Source: Acinetobacter lwoffii (GTDB lineage: Bacteria > Pseudomonadota > Gammaproteobacteria > Pseudomonadales > Moraxellaceae). From it: DNA of 64,000 bases. Shown here in pieces: positions 45,237 through 56,153 of this stretch; positions within the stretch are counted from its first letter, which is position 1; each line of letters begins with the position of its first letter. The notes beneath the pieces were generated by a model. It saw only the letters and a list, made by a program, of their open reading frames with translations. It searched no databases and was not told the DNA's origin. The stretch is taken from assembly GCF_022967985.1 (NCBI RefSeq), contig NZ_JALJVC010000011.1, positions 40,685 to 104,684 of the forward strand, in the 5' to 3' direction. A program made the translations under genes and the position numbers.

Positions 45237-47926
45237 ACTGACTCCTTAAACTGTGCCGGTTGATAGGCTTTTAATCTCAAGGCATTGCTGACGACAAACA
45301 CGGAGGACAATGCCATCGCGCCTGCGGCAAACATTGGCGATAACAATATACCCCAAAATGGATAAAGCACACCCGCGGCAATCGGAATTAAGGCAATATT
45401 GTAGACAAAGGCCCAAAACAGGTTCTGTTTAATATTGCGCATGGTCGCCTGACTTAAACCAATGCCTGTAGCCACATGCTGTAAATTGCCTGACATCAAC
45501 ACCACATCGGCTGCTTCAATCGCGACATCGGTACCGGTTCCAATCGCCATACCGACATCGGCCTGGGCCAATGCCGGTGCATCATTGATTCCATCCCCAA
45601 CAAAAGTGAGCACGCCGTATTGCTGCTGGAGTTGTCGTACTGCATCGACTTTTTCATGCGGCAAAACTTCCGCAATCACCTGATCGATTTTCAACTGTTT
45701 GGCGATCGCCTGCGCGGTATGCTGATGATCACCAGTAATCATCGCCACTTTAAGACCTTGGTCATGCAAGGCCTGAATCGCGCTATAAGTAGTTGGTTTA
45801 ATCGGATCGGCTACTGCAATAATCGCAGCCAGTTTCTGATTAATCGCTACATATAAAGGACTACGACCCTGATCACCGAGCTTTTGTGCAGTGGCTCTAA
45901 ACAGATCGACATTTAAGCCCAAGTCCTGCATCAGACGTTCTGCACCGATATGCAGCTGCTGACCAGCAACCTGTGCTTTTACCCCTGCACCAGTGATCGA
46001 ATCAAAATCGGTCACTTTACTCAGTTCCAGTTCTTGCTCACGAGCAGCCTGAACAATGGCGTGGGCAATCGGATGTTCTGACTTGGCCTCCACTGAAGCG
46101 ACGAGCTGTAATACGGTCTGCTGATTAAAATCTGCAGTGACTTCAAAGTCGGTCAGCAGTGGTTTTCCCTCAGTTAAGGTTCCGGTTTTATCCAGCGCGA
46201 CGACTTTGGTTTGTTGCAGCAACTGTAAAGCTTCACCCTTACGGAATAGCACGCCCAGTTCTGCTGCACGGCCAGTGCCGACCATAATTGAGGTAGGAGT
46301 TGCCAGTCCCATCGCACATGGACAAGCAATAATCAGTACGGCGACTGCATTTACCAAGGCGTAGGTCAGATTCGGCTCAGGCCCAAACAGGAACCAGACC
46401 ATAAAGGTCAAGGCCGCCAGTGCCATAACAGCCGGCACAAACCATAAAGTCACTTTATCGACCACAGCCTGAATCGGCAGTTTTGAGCCTTGTGCCTGTT
46501 CCACCATCTGAATAATCTGCGCCAGTACCGAATCTTGGCCGACCTTAGTCGCCTTGATTTGCAAGGTTCCGTTCTGGTTTACCGTACCGCCGACCACCTG
46601 ATCACCGGCCTGTTTGGCCACGGGTAAAGGCTCACCGCTAATCATCGCTTCATCAATATAACTTTGTCCGGTAACGACTTCACCATCGACAGCGACTTTT
46701 TCACCCGGACGGATTTCAATCAACATTCCTTGTTGCACATCGGAAATTGCCAGATCAACCCAGTGATCATTCTGTTCTACCCGTGCCGTTTTCGGTTGCA
46801 AGCCCACCAGATACTGAATCGCTTCCGAGGTTTTACCTTTGGCTTTGGCTTCCAGATAACGCCCCAGTAAAATCAGCGCGACAATAACGGCGGCCGCTTC
46901 AAAATACACATGCACAGTGGACTGCGGTAACAGCTCCGGAAAAAAGGTCGCAATACAGGAAAAGCCATATGCGGCAATGGTTCCAACGGCCACCAGCGAG
47001 TTCATATCCGGTGCCAGACGCAATAGTGCCGGAATCCCATGCTGATAAAAACGCCGTCCCGGAATAATCAGCACCAAAGTGGTCAGTACAAACTGCAGAT
47101 ACCAGCTGTTCTGGGTTCCCAGCGTATGGGCAATAAAATGATGAAATGCCGGAATCAGATGCGAGCCCATTTCCAGAATAAATACAGGTGCTGTCAGAAT
47201 GACTGCAAGCCATAAATCTCGTTTCAGTTGTGCCGTTTCATTGGCTTTCTTTTCCTGAAAAGCATCATGGCTATCTGTCGACATATCCCTACCAGATTTT
47301 ATGGTGGCCTGATAACCGGCTTTCTCCACCTCAGCAATCAAGGCCGGAATCTGGGCATGCGAGGCCTTCACCCAGGCAGTTTCGGTGGCCAGATTGACCT
47401 GTGCTTCGCTGACACCTTCTACTTTTAATAAAGCTTTTTCCACACGTGCCACACATGAAGCGCAAGTCATGCCTTCAATAGCCAGTTCAATGCGATCGCT
47501 CTGAATATCAAAACCGGCTTTTTGCACGGCTTGAGTCAGCTTGGACAATGGCACAGAATTGATCGCACTCACATGCGCCTTTTCAGTGGCCAGATTCACT
47601 TGTGCATCCAGCACGCCCTCCACTTTTTTTAGGGCTTTTTCTACGCGAGCCACACAGGATGCACAGGTCATGCCTTCAATGTTCAAATCAAACTGTTGCG
47701 TCGGTACATCGAAACCGGATTTTTCAATTGCTTGAACCAGCGCAGCGGCAGCAATCGGCTGCTGGCTTTTAATAAAAGCTTTTTCAGTCGATAGATTGAC
47801 AGACGCCTCGACCACGCCTTCAATTTTTTTCAAGGCTTTTTCCACGCGAGCGACACAGGAGGCACAGGTCATACCGCCAATCTGCACCTGCTGCTCATAT
47901 AAGCGGTTGCTATCTTGTTCTGCCAT
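45233..47926 (-). CDS. copA: Copper-exporting P1B-type ATPase with three HMA domains
   Basis: The protein is about 897 residues. Three in-frame ATGs (47938, 47932, 47926) are possible; 47926 has GGAG at good distance. Three tandem HMA domains, each with MTCASC, fill the first 220 residues; most proteobacterial CopA proteins have one or two. Eight membrane segments follow, with the Cu(I) motif ACPCAMG, phosphorylation motif DKTGTLTEG, the SEHPIAHA nucleotide site and [11 protein letters not shown]. It pumps Cu(I) out of the cytoplasm. The three HMA segments are also repeated at DNA level. Confidence 0.93.
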   Translation of the reverse strand: MAEQDSNRLYEQQVQIGGMTCASCVARVEKALKKIEGVVEASVNLSTEKAFIKSQQPIAAAALVQAIEKSGFDVPTQQFDLNIEGMTCASCVARVEKALKKVEGVLDAQVNLATEKAHVSAINSVPLSKLTQAVQKAGFDIQSDRIELAIEGMTCASCVARVEKALLKVEGVSEAQVNLATETAWVKASHAQIPALIAEVEKAGYQATIKSGRDMSTDSHDAFQEKKANETAQLKRDLWLAVILTAPVFILEMGSHLIPAFHHFIAHTLGTQNSWYLQFVLTTLVLIIPGRRFYQHGIPALLRLAPDMNSLVAVGTIAAYGFSCIATFFPELLPQSTVHVYFEAAAVIVALILLGRYLEAKAKGKTSEAIQYLVGLQPKTARVEQNDHWVDLAISDVQQGMLIEIRPGEKVAVDGEVVTGQSYIDEAMISGEPLPVAKQAGDQVVGGTVNQNGTLQIKATKVGQDSVLAQIIQMVEQAQGSKLPIQAVVDKVTLWFVPAVMALAALTFMVWFLFGPEPNLTYALVNAVAVLIIACPCAMGLATPTSIMVGTGRAAELGVLFRKGEALQLLQQTKVVALDKTGTLTEGKPLLTDFEVTADFNQQTVLQLVASVEAKSEHPIAHAIVQAAREQELELSKVTDFDSITGAGVKAQVAGQQLHIGAERLMQDLGLNVDLFRATAQKLGDQGRSPLYVAINQKLAAIIAVADPIKPTTYSAIQALHDQGLKVAMITGDHQHTAQAIAKQLKIDQVIAEVLPHEKVDAVRQLQQQYGVLTFVGDGINDAPALAQADVGMAIGTGTDVAIEAADVVLMSGNLQHVATGIGLSQATMRNIKQNLFWAFVYNIALIPIAAGVLYPFWGILLSPMFAAGAMALSSVFVVSNALRLKAYQPAQFKESV

Positions 47927-47962
47927 ACCCATCTCCATGCCTCAACTCACTGTTGAGCTTAT

Positions 47963-47993
47963 AGCTTAAACATTCCCATCATGGTAAGGTCAA
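47963..47993 (-). promoter_or_regulatory. CueR-type promoter of copA
   Basis: On the minus strand a -35 TTGACC (47993-47988) and a -10-like TAAGCT (47968-47963) are separated by 19 bases. This overlong spacer is typical of MerR-family promoters. The spacer has an imperfect dyad (ACCTTaCC..GGgAatGT), as in copA operators. CTCAAC/GTTGAG at 47941-47957 may form a small leader hairpin. Confidence 0.78.
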
Positions 47994-48059
47994 GTCCTTC
48001 ATCTGACTATTTTAAAAATAATGCAGCGTCCTGCTGCGATTTAAAATTACCCAATAAAA

Positions 48060-48083
48060 AAGCCCGAAGATGACTTCGGGCTT
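48060..48083 (-). terminator. Terminator after cysK
   Basis: AAGCCCGAAG (48060-48069) pairs perfectly with CTTCGGGCTT (48074-48083). The A-run on the left gives a leftward T-tail just after the cysK stop. Confidence 0.88.
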
Positions 48084-48118
48084 GTATGGCAGTATTTAAA
48101 ATATAAAATGCATCAATG

Positions 48119-49117
48119 TTATTCGGCAGAAATATCTTCAAACAAGATCGAAGACAGGTAACGTTCACCACCGTCTGGCAAAATCACCACAATATTTTTA
48201 CCGGCATTTTCAGGGCGAGCCGCCAATTGTGCCGCGGCTGCCATAGCCGCGCCACTTGAAATACCGACCAGGATACCTTCCTGAGCTGCCGTTTTACGTG
48301 CCCACTCGACTGCATCTGCGCTATTAATGGCAATCACTTCATCAACGAGTTCTAGGTCCAGATTGCCTGGAATGAAGTTGGCACCAATCCCCTGAATTTT
48401 GTGTGGTCCAGGTGTAATGTCTTCACCACGTTTGGCCTGACCAATAATCGCAGACTCAGCGGGTTCCACCGCCACTGAATATAAAGGCTTATTTTTTACC
48501 TTTTCAAAGTAGCGTGAAATACCAGTAATGGTTCCACCCGTTCCGACACCTGCGACCAGAATATCGACATTGCCCGCAGTCGCCTCCCAGATTTCTGGAC
48601 CCGTGGTTTCTTCATGAATTTTAGGGTTGGCCGGATTTTCAAACTGTTGTGGCAGGTAGTACAGTTCAGGATTTTCATTGACTAGACGTTGTGCTTCTTC
48701 AATCGCGCCCTTCATGCCTTTGGCCGGATCAGTCAATATCAGATTGGCACCCAATGCTTTCACCACCTTACGGCGTTCAATACTCATGCTTGAAGGCATG
48801 GTCAAAGTAATGTCATAACCTTTGGCTGCCGCAACAAAAGCCAATGCAATACCGGTATTGCCGCTGGTTGGCTCGACAATATGCATACCGGATCTGAGCT
48901 TGCCAGATTTTTCAGCATCATTAATCAACGCGGCACCAATACGACACTTGACTGAGAATGCCGGATTACGGCTTTCAATTTTCGCAAGTACCGTGGCCGG
49001 AGCGGAAATCACACGATTAATACGAACAAGCGGTGTATTTCCAATCGCGTCTGCATTATTACTATAAACCGCTATACCTAAATTATTCGGTGTTGGAAAA
49101 GCTGAATCTGTACTCAT
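48119..49117 (-). CDS. cysK: Cysteine synthase A (O-acetylserine sulfhydrylase)
   Basis: This is a 332-residue fold-type II PLP enzyme. The PLP Lys is in AFSVKCRIG near 57, the substrate loop is [11 protein letters not shown] near 83-93, the phosphate-binding glycines are [10 protein letters not shown] near 192-201, and the C-terminal serine loop is GISSGAAM. It makes cysteine from O-acetylserine and sulfide. It is divergent from an ArsR-type, probably sulfide-responsive repressor and a SulP transporter, which points to a sulfur-handling group. Confidence 0.93.
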   Translation of the reverse strand: MSTDSAFPTPNNLGIAVYSNNADAIGNTPLVRINRVISAPATVLAKIESRNPAFSVKCRIGAALINDAEKSGKLRSGMHIVEPTSGNTGIALAFVAAAKGYDITLTMPSSMSIERRKVVKALGANLILTDPAKGMKGAIEEAQRLVNENPELYYLPQQFENPANPKIHEETTGPEIWEATAGNVDILVAGVGTGGTITGISRYFEKVKNKPLYSVAVEPAESAIIGQAKRGEDITPGPHKIQGIGANFIPGNLDLELVDEVIAINSADAVEWARKTAAQEGILVGISSGAAMAAAAQLAARPENAGKNIVVILPDGGERYLSSILFEDISAE

Positions 49118-49398
49118 GATGATATCCCTGATGTTATTGGTTCAAGTCGCTTAAACATCATACAAGCATTTTTTTGCTTTGTAGATGTTTGATGAAACTT
49201 GCACTTCATTGCACGAATGTGAACTAAAATACTTTCTGCACTATGCAATAAATTTATCTTATCTATCAATATTTAAAATATAATTTTAATTGATAATTCA
49301 ATTCATTAAAAACCATAAAACTTAACTGTTTTTAGCAAGGTATTACGGGCTAAGACCCGTATAATTAGCGGGCTGTAACTTTATAATGGACATATTGA

Positions 49399-49716
49399 AT
49401 GAAAACCGATTTTGAAATCACGACTATGCGCGATTCAGCAGAACAGGTCGTTGGCATTTTAAAATCTCTGGCCAATACCGACCGTCTTCTTATTTTATGT
49501 CATCTGTCTCAAGCGGAACTGAATGTTTCAGAAATTGAGGAAATAACTGAGATTAAACAGCCGACACTTTCCCAGCAGCTCATGATGTTGCGCAAAAGCG
49601 ATGTGGTAGATACCCGGCGCGACGGCAAACAGATTTATTATTCAATTAAAGATCAAAATTTGATTGTGGTCTTAAATACCCTTTATCAATTGTATTGCGG
49701 CAATTCAGCTAAATAA
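49399..49716 (+). CDS. ArsR-family repressor, BigR/SqrR-like (persulfide-sensing type)
   Basis: This 105-residue winged helix protein (QPTLSQQLMMLRKSDVV) has only two cysteines, Cys34 in LILCHLS and Cys100 in QLYCGN. They are 66 residues apart, the same spacing as the Cys pair of BigR (42 and 108), which forms a tetrasulfide bridge with reactive sulfur. The sequence around both also matches that group. The CxCx metal box of arsenic or zinc sensors is absent. It lies upstream of a SulP transporter in the same direction and divergent from cysK. TTAGC-type half-sites at 49332, 49349 and 49365 and a TACGGG/CCCGTA dyad (49344-49361) are possible operators. Confidence 0.83.
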   Translation: MKTDFEITTMRDSAEQVVGILKSLANTDRLLILCHLSQAELNVSEIEEITEIKQPTLSQQLMMLRKSDVVDTRRDGKQIYYSIKDQNLIVVLNTLYQLYCGNSAK

Positions 49717-49945
49717 AGAATCTTTCTTTTTTCAGTCATCAAGAGGAGTTTTCTTTAAACTCTTATTGATATCGTTCTACACCATTCAATCACGATCATA
49801 GAACTTTAAAATAGGGTTTTTGAAATGATACGTGACTGACCCAGATGTTTCATTTTAAACATGATTCATCAAGAATCTAGATCAGCTAAGACTTCTTAGC
49901 AGAATTTGTGCATAATATATCTATATTTGTGATTTAGACCTCTTT

Positions 49946-51694
49946 ATGCAAAATTCCAAGTCTAAACTTCTGCATAGACTGCCTGCCTGGGCATGGTTAA
50001 GCCACTACACGCCGGTCAAATTTAAGTCTGATGTGCTGGCTGCCCTGATTGTGGTGGCAATGCTGGTGCCTCAAGGGATGGCCTATGCCATGCTGGCAGG
50101 ATTGCCGCCGATCATGGGTTTATATGCCAGCATCCTGCCGATGATCATTTATGCCCTGCTCGGTGGGAGTTCGACTTTATCGATTGGCCCGGTAGCCATC
50201 ATTTCCATGATGACTTTTGCTACGCTCAATCCACTTTTTGAAGTCGGCTCACCGGTCTATATCGAAGCTGCGACCTTATTGGCACTGATGGTCGGGATTA
50301 TTTCCCTGCTTTTGGGATTATTCCGTTTTGGTTTTCTGATCCAGTTGATCAGTCATCCCGTGATTCAAAGCTTTATTATTGCCTCTGCCTTATTGATTGC
50401 GTTTGGGCAGTTAAAGTTTTTGGTCGATCTTCCTTTAAAAGCCAATAATCTTCCGGAGTTTGTCAGCAGTTTGCTGCAATATTTCCCGTTGCTGCACGTG
50501 CCGAGCCTGATTTTCGGCCTGCTTTCTATGGGTCTGCTGATCTATCTGCCCAAGTTATTAAAATCTCAGGCTGTACAAAGCCGGATCGGCTCTACAGATT
50601 TTTTAGTCCGTGCGGTGCCCCTGATTCTGGTATGCCTCGGGATTGCGGCGATTGTCTTTCTGGATTTAAAGCTTCAGGGCATTAAAACCGTCGGTGCAAT
50701 TCCTTCCGGTTTTCCGCCCTTGTCCTTTCCACACTGGAACTGGGAACTGGTGATGACCTTGTTACCAGGTGCCAGCATGATCGCCATGATCAGCTTTGTG
50801 GAATCCTTGTCGATTGCTCAAGCGACAGCCTTACAGCAACGCAGTCATTTAAACAGTAATCAGGAACTGATCGCGCTCGGTCTGGCCAATATCAGTGCAG
50901 GCGTGAGTTCAGCTTTTCCGGTAACGGGCAGCCTGTCGCGGACGGTGGTGAATGCCGATGCCGGTGCCAAATCACCTATGGCCGGTGTTTTATCCTCGAT
51001 TCTGATTATTTTCGTGAGCCTGTTCTTTACCGGATTTTTTGAAGATCTGCCGCTGACCATTCTGGCCGCGACGATTATTGTTTCCATCTGGAAGCTGGTT
51101 AATTTCCAGCCATTTTTTGATGCCTGGCGTTATTCCAAGGCAGATGGTCTTGCCATGTGGATTACTTTTCTCGGCGTTGTTCTGATTGATATTTCCACCG
51201 GTTTGATTATTGGGATCGTCTCGACCTTTGTGCTGATGCTATGGCGAATCAGCCGTCCGCATATTGCGGTTGTCGGTCTAGTGGAAGGAACCCAGCATTT
51301 TCGCAACATTCAGCGGCATCAGGTCAGTACCTCCGATCGGGTGCTGTCACTGCGGATTGATGAGAATCTGACGTTTCTGAATGCCAATAGCTTCAAAGGT
51401 TATCTGATCAATGAGATCAGCCTGAATGACAAGCTACAACATGTGATTATCAACTGTTCCAGCATCAGTGCGATTGATCTGAGTGCCCTGGAAATGCTGG
51501 AAGATTTAAATGCAGAACTGGCCAAACTGGATATTCGTCTGCATTTTGCCGAAGTCAAAGGCCCGGTTATGGACAAACTGCAAGCTTCTAAATTGATGAC
51601 GCATCTGAGCGGTCGGATTTATTTGACGCATTTTCAGGCGATTCAGGACCTAGCACCAGAGATCTTTGAGCAGTATAAAGATTATACGATTTAG
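49946..51694 (+). CDS. SulP-family anion transporter with STAS domain
   Basis: The inner-membrane protein is 582 residues with the SulP signature near the start (LVPQGMAYAMLAGLPPIMGLY is the usual motif, at about 41-61). It has around 12-14 membrane segments and a C-terminal cytoplasmic STAS domain (about 455-560, INCSSISAIDLSALEML). Substrates of the family are sulfate, bicarbonate or other anions. Following a BigR/SqrR-like repressor by 229 bases, it fits the sulfur-related SulP genes of bigR-type operons. The exact ion is unknown. Confidence 0.87.
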   Translation: MQNSKSKLLHRLPAWAWLSHYTPVKFKSDVLAALIVVAMLVPQGMAYAMLAGLPPIMGLYASILPMIIYALLGGSSTLSIGPVAIISMMTFATLNPLFEVGSPVYIEAATLLALMVGIISLLLGLFRFGFLIQLISHPVIQSFIIASALLIAFGQLKFLVDLPLKANNLPEFVSSLLQYFPLLHVPSLIFGLLSMGLLIYLPKLLKSQAVQSRIGSTDFLVRAVPLILVCLGIAAIVFLDLKLQGIKTVGAIPSGFPPLSFPHWNWELVMTLLPGASMIAMISFVESLSIAQATALQQRSHLNSNQELIALGLANISAGVSSAFPVTGSLSRTVVNADAGAKSPMAGVLSSILIIFVSLFFTGFFEDLPLTILAATIIVSIWKLVNFQPFFDAWRYSKADGLAMWITFLGVVLIDISTGLIIGIVSTFVLMLWRISRPHIAVVGLVEGTQHFRNIQRHQVSTSDRVLSLRIDENLTFLNANSFKGYLINEISLNDKLQHVIINCSSISAIDLSALEMLEDLNAELAKLDIRLHFAEVKGPVMDKLQASKLMTHLSGRIYLTHFQAIQDLAPEIFEQYKDYTI

Positions 51695-52020
51695 AACAGC
51701 AGATACTTAAATTATGGCCGGAGATTCCAACCGGCCATAAGTGAGCCTTTTCTAAATTTTCAAATATAATTTGAATTTATCTCTTTAACTTTGATATTTA
51801 TTTCATGAATATAATTTTAAAAGTGATGATTTATTAATCCTTTTAGGAAGTTTTTCTTCAATATAAGCAATGTTTTAAACCCGTTAATTTTAGAATACAT
51901 CAATAATATCAATATCTTGGTTTTTATATGAAAATATATTTTAAGCCTTGTTTAAATTAAGTATAAAATAACGCAACTTTTTCCCAAATTTAGCCCTCGT
52001 AATTTTCACAAGGCAACATT
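51695..52020. other. Intergenic region with a perfect hairpin after the SulP gene
   Basis: TTATGGCCGG (51712-51721) pairs perfectly with CCGGCCATAA (51731-51740), a probable terminator although only a short T-stretch follows a few bases later. The remaining 280 bases are AT-rich and show no gene; the sstT promoter should be there. Confidence 0.5.
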
Positions 52021-53217
52021 ATGTTTTCTGCCCTTATGCGCATGAGCTTAGTCTCTCGAATCATCATCGCCATTATTTTAGGTGTGGGTGTGGCTGTGGT
52101 ATTTCCCGAAGCTACTCCCTCATTAAGCCTATTGGGCGACCTGTTTATTAAAGCCTTGAAGTCTGTTGCACCGATTCTGGTTTTCATTTTAGTTTTAGCT
52201 TCTATCGCGAATTTTAAGGTGGGTCAATCCAACACCCCCATCAAACCGATTATGATCATGTATGCAGTGGGTATGTTCCTTGCTGCACTGAGCGCCGTGG
52301 TTGCGAGTATCTTATTTCCAAGTACGCTGTTTCTGGATATCGCTGCACAAGCTGACTTACAGCCACCTGGCAGTCTGGTAGAAATCCTGAAGAATTTACT
52401 GCTCAGTTTTGTTACCAATCCGGTCGTTGCGATTGCTGAAGCAAACTTTATTGGTATTCTGGCTTGGGCAGTGGCCTTGGGTATTGCCTTCCGTCATGCA
52501 TCTGATAGTACCAAAACGCTTTTAAATGATGCGGCCTTTGCGGTTAATTATGTGATCCGTCTGGTGATCAATTTCGCGCCTGTGGGTATTTTTGGTCTGG
52601 TGGCAGTCACTTTTGCTGAATCTGGTCTGGACACGCTGACGAGCTATGTACATTTGTTGACTGTATTGTTAGGCACAATGGTGTTTGTTGCACTGGTCAT
52701 CAATCCGTTGCTTGTTGCTGCCGTTACTCGCAAAAATCCTTATCCACTGGTGTTCACCTGCTTACGTGAAAGTGGCATTACCGCCTTCTTTACCCGTAGT
52801 TCAGCAGCCAACATTCCGGTCAATCTGGACTTGGCGAAACGTCTGGGTGTTAAAGAATCGACTTCAAGCATTGCCATCCCTCTGGGAGCGACCATCAATA
52901 TGGGTGGTGCATCAGTGACTATTACGGTTCTCGCCTTGGCAGCAGTCAATACCTTGGGCATTAGCGTGGACTTTAGTACCATGCTGATTCTTTCTGTGGT
53001 GGCAACCGTCTCGGCATGTGGTGCTTCTGGTGTTGCAGGCGGTTCATTGTTACTGATTCCAGTTGCATGCGGCCTGTTCGGGATCTCTTCGGATATCGCC
53101 ATGCAAGTCGTTGCGATTGGTATGGTCATCAGCGTATTGCAGGACTCTACTGAAACCGCGCTAAACTCATCGACTGATGTTTTATTTACTGCAGCAGTAG
53201 ACCGCGCATCAAATTGA
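52021..53217 (+). CDS. sstT: Serine/threonine:sodium symporter
   Basis: The 398-residue dicarboxylate/amino-acid:cation symporter family member has helical hairpin motifs [20 protein letters not shown] near 259-278, [18 protein letters not shown] near 291 and the C-terminal [20 protein letters not shown]. These match SstT rather than the glutamate carriers. It takes up serine and threonine with sodium. AAGGC lies before the ATG. It is probably monocistronic. Confidence 0.92.
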   Translation: MFSALMRMSLVSRIIIAIILGVGVAVVFPEATPSLSLLGDLFIKALKSVAPILVFILVLASIANFKVGQSNTPIKPIMIMYAVGMFLAALSAVVASILFPSTLFLDIAAQADLQPPGSLVEILKNLLLSFVTNPVVAIAEANFIGILAWAVALGIAFRHASDSTKTLLNDAAFAVNYVIRLVINFAPVGIFGLVAVTFAESGLDTLTSYVHLLTVLLGTMVFVALVINPLLVAAVTRKNPYPLVFTCLRESGITAFFTRSSAANIPVNLDLAKRLGVKESTSSIAIPLGATINMGGASVTITVLALAAVNTLGISVDFSTMLILSVVATVSACGASGVAGGSLLLIPVACGLFGISSDIAMQVVAIGMVISVLQDSTETALNSSTDVLFTAAVDRASN

Positions 53218-53259
53218 TTTTATATTGATTAATCAATATGTTTAGCCAATGATGTTGTT

Positions 53260-53934
53260 ATGCCATTACAGCGTTTACCTACCTGGATACAATTAGGGGC
53301 GTTTTTTCTTGCGGTCAATGCCGGCATGATTAACGTCTTGGGTCTGGTGACGGTACTGCACCAGTCTGTTTCACATATGACCGGCAATGTCAGCATGCTG
53401 GCTATGGCCCTACTGAACTGGCAACCAGAACAGATGTTGTATCTCTTTTTGGTCACACTCTGCTATGTCATTGGTTCATCCTATAGCGGACTGATTCTTG
53501 GAAATAGTCACTTTCGCCTGGGGCAGCTTTATGGTTACCCTTTAAGCCTGGTGGCTATTTTTATTTTGATCTGCTGGTTATTATTGCCCTATTTCCCGCG
53601 CTACGCCTTGTTATGGGCCTGTGTTGCCATGGGTGTGCAAAATGCCATGGTTAGCCACTATAAAGGCGCCATTATTCGCACCACGCATTTATCTGGCGTA
53701 CTGACCGACCTCGGCTTGGCGATGGGCTACCGTTTGCGCGGTTTGGAGGTAGAATCACGACGCGTGGTTTTGCATCTGCTTATTTTGCTCGGTTTTTTAA
53801 GCGGTGGCATTCTTGCCAGCTGGCTATATCCTTATTTAAAATTAAATGCATTCCTGATCCCGGCAGTACTGAGTCTGGTTCTCAGTCTCATCTATTGGGT
53901 GATTTATTTACGTTATCGACATCAACACGACTAA
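53260..53934 (+). CDS. YoaK-family (DUF1275) membrane protein
   Basis: This 224-residue inner-membrane protein has six predicted hydrophobic segments and the DUF1275 pattern: NAGMINVLGLVTVLHQSVSHMTGNVS near the start (given here only as part of a motif, residues about 20-45) and MGVQNAMVSHYKGAIIRTTHLSG near 125-148. Function is unknown. It is 15 bases upstream of a DUF2058 gene, so the two may be co-transcribed. Confidence 0.85.
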   Translation: MPLQRLPTWIQLGAFFLAVNAGMINVLGLVTVLHQSVSHMTGNVSMLAMALLNWQPEQMLYLFLVTLCYVIGSSYSGLILGNSHFRLGQLYGYPLSLVAIFILICWLLLPYFPRYALLWACVAMGVQNAMVSHYKGAIIRTTHLSGVLTDLGLAMGYRLRGLEVESRRVVLHLLILLGFLSGGILASWLYPYLKLNAFLIPAVLSLVLSLIYWVIYLRYRHQHD

Positions 53935-53949
53935 TATCTGGACATTCTC

Positions 53950-54486
53950 ATGGTTAAAAATGCATTGCAGGCACAATTGTTAAAGGCAGGATTGGTCGAT
54001 AATAAAAAAGCCAAAAAACTGTCTAAACAGGCTGTGCATGAAAAACGCACCGGTGACAGCACTGAGGCTCAAATCAAGGCCAAGATTGAACAAGACAAAC
54101 AGCAAAAAATGGCCAAAGACCAGGCCATTGAGCAAGAGAAAAAAGCCCAGTTGCAGGAAAAAGAGCTGAAAGCTGCAATTATGCAAATGATCAATCAGCA
54201 CAAAATCCGTGATACTGATGGCGATGCGGTGTATCAGTTTATTGATGACAGTAAAATCAAGAAAGTCTATTTAAATCAGCAAATCTATAATGCGCTGGTG
54301 GCAGGCAGTCTAGTGATTGCCCGTGAAAATGACAGCTATGCTTTCTTGCCTAAAGCTCTGGCAGATCGTATCAATGCGAAAATGCAGGGCTTTATTATTG
54401 TGAATAATTCAGAGAAAAATGAAGAAACCACTGATGAAGAAGATCCGTATGCAGCTTATGTAATTCCTGATGATTTGATGTGGTAA
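53950..54486 (+). CDS. DUF2058 (YaiL-like) nucleoprotein-type protein
   Basis: The 178-residue protein starts MVKNALQAQLLKAGLVDNKK, typical of DUF2058. A long Lys/Glu/Gln-rich, probably coiled-coil stretch follows at about 35-80. A compact C-terminal domain (DTDGDAVYQFIDDSKIKKVYL) and an acidic tail (TTDEEDPYAAYVIPDDLMW) complete it. Function is unknown; relatives are described as nucleoid- or RNA-associated candidates. A palindromic terminator follows. Confidence 0.85.
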   Translation: MVKNALQAQLLKAGLVDNKKAKKLSKQAVHEKRTGDSTEAQIKAKIEQDKQQKMAKDQAIEQEKKAQLQEKELKAAIMQMINQHKIRDTDGDAVYQFIDDSKIKKVYLNQQIYNALVAGSLVIARENDSYAFLPKALADRINAKMQGFIIVNNSEKNEETTDEEDPYAAYVIPDDLMW

Positions 54487-54522
54487 GCATCGCGCTATCA
54501 TTACTGAAATATTGAAGATCAG

Positions 54523-54548
54523 AAACCGGCGAATTCGCCGGTTTTTTC
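54523..54548. terminator. Intrinsic terminator after the DUF2058 gene
   Basis: AAACCGGCGAA and TTCGCCGGTTT form a perfect inverted repeat (54523-54544) followed by T residues. Confidence 0.88.
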
Positions 54549-54673
54549 ATTTTTATGCACTTTTATTGAATGATTCTGACCAATAGATATGTTTTAAAAA
54601 GTTATCCAATATTAAAAAATCTGATCCAAACCTATAAACTTGATCTAAATTTCTGATTGAAGAGAAAGATCGT

Positions 54674-55927
54674 TTGGAACAGTTTAATTTTATTCGGAAT
54701 ATTCAAGAATGGGCAAATCAGTACCCATGGCTGGAAATGCTATCTTCACTGAGTATTGTGATTTTACTGGCGATTCTTGCCAATCTATTTGCCAAACAGA
54801 TTGTGGTACGCGGAATACGTCAACTGATTTCCAGAATGCCTTTTGCCAATAATCAGATTTTTGCTGAGCATAGCGTGATTCGCCGGATTGCCAATATTGT
54901 TCCGGCAGTGGTGATCATGAACGGGATTACCACGGTACCGCATTTATCTGACAAGGTTGAGTCCTTTGTGCAAATGGGGGCACAGGCTTTTATCTTCCTG
55001 ACGATTGCCCTGGCTCTTGGTGAATTACTGAATATTTTTAACCTGGTCTATCAGCGTAATCCCAAGTCACGTAACAAACCGATTAAAGGTTATTTGCAGC
55101 TGGTCAAACTGATTATCTTTATTGTCTGTGGCCTGATGATTCTCGGCACTTTCCTGAAAAAAGATGTCTTTACCTTGCTGGCTGGCTTCGGTGCCATGGC
55201 CGCGGTGTTGATGCTGGTCTTTCAAAATACCATTTTGTCACTGGTGGCGTCAGTGCAGATTTCATCTTATGACATGGTGCGGATTGGCGACTGGATCGAA
55301 ATGCCCTCGCTGAATGCGGACGGCGATGTCATTGATATGTCATTACATACCATTACGGTACAGAACTTTGATAAAACAGTGACCACGATTCCGACCAATA
55401 AACTGGTGACGGACACCTTTAAAAACTGGCGTGGCATGCAGGAAGCCGGTGCACGCCGGATCAAGCGCTCGATTCATATTGATCAAAGCAGCGTGCATTT
55501 TATGTCGGCTGAAGAACAGAACAAGCTGAAAAATTTTATTCTGTTGGATCAATACTTAAATACCAAGTCAGAGGAACTGGAACAATTTAATCTGCAACTG
55601 AGCCATCATTCGCAATATAACCAGCGCCGTCTCACCAATCTGGGAACTTTCCGTGCCTATGTAGAGTTTTATCTACAACAGCATTCGGGCATTAGTAAAA
55701 ATCATTCCCTGATGGTGCGCCAATTGCAGCCAACCAGTGAGGGTTTACCATTAGAGATTTATGCCTTTACTAATACCACCGCCTGGGTGGAGTATGAAAA
55801 TATCCAGTCGGATATCATGGATCATCTGCTGGCGATTATTCCGGAATTTGGATTAAAGGTCTATCAAGCGCCTTCAGGTCTTGATTTAAAAGAGGCATTT
55901 ACTCAACCGTCTTCTATTATTACTTAA
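54674..55927 (+). CDS. MscS-type mechanosensitive channel, YbdG-like
   Basis: The product is 417 residues. The start is a TTG at 54674 (EQFNFIRN follows), with AGAGAAAGA upstream and no ATG until well inside the first membrane segment. Several hydrophobic segments precede the pore-lining helix with Gly/Ala repeats (LLAGFGAMAAVLMLVFQNTIL near 172-192). A beta domain with SSYDMVRIGDWIEM and a C-terminal cytoplasmic domain follow. It resembles the YbdG/MscM group that protects cells in osmotic downshift. It is monocistronic with a terminator. Confidence 0.86.
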   Translation: MEQFNFIRNIQEWANQYPWLEMLSSLSIVILLAILANLFAKQIVVRGIRQLISRMPFANNQIFAEHSVIRRIANIVPAVVIMNGITTVPHLSDKVESFVQMGAQAFIFLTIALALGELLNIFNLVYQRNPKSRNKPIKGYLQLVKLIIFIVCGLMILGTFLKKDVFTLLAGFGAMAAVLMLVFQNTILSLVASVQISSYDMVRIGDWIEMPSLNADGDVIDMSLHTITVQNFDKTVTTIPTNKLVTDTFKNWRGMQEAGARRIKRSIHIDQSSVHFMSAEEQNKLKNFILLDQYLNTKSEELEQFNLQLSHHSQYNQRRLTNLGTFRAYVEFYLQQHSGISKNHSLMVRQLQPTSEGLPLEIYAFTNTTAWVEYENIQSDIMDHLLAIIPEFGLKVYQAPSGLDLKEAFTQPSSIIT

Positions 55928-55946
55928 ACACAAGTCATCCAATACC

Positions 55947-55984
55947 AAGCCTGAGGTGTTGCTGCATTTCAGGCTTTTTTATTT
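55947..55984 (+). terminator. Terminator after the MscS-type gene
   Basis: AAGCCTGA (55947-55954) pairs with TCAGGCTT (55969-55976) and is followed by a T-run. Confidence 0.8.
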
Positions 55985-56153
55985 GATGAGATGTTTAAAA
56001 CCTCACTGGCATAAATCTGGCTTTAGTTTAATTTTTATAATCTAAGTTTTAATTGATTGAATCATTTTATGGCAATTTCACCCAATTACGGGCTTAAAAA
56101 AACAGAATCCTTTATAATTCCCGAAAAGCAAAATGCATGATAAGAGTATGATA

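Noticed and set aside
47390..47890. Regularly spaced DNA repeats as a possible CRISPR-like array
   Set aside because: The repeats encode the three HMA domains of CopA, are spaced about 200 bases apart and stay in frame.
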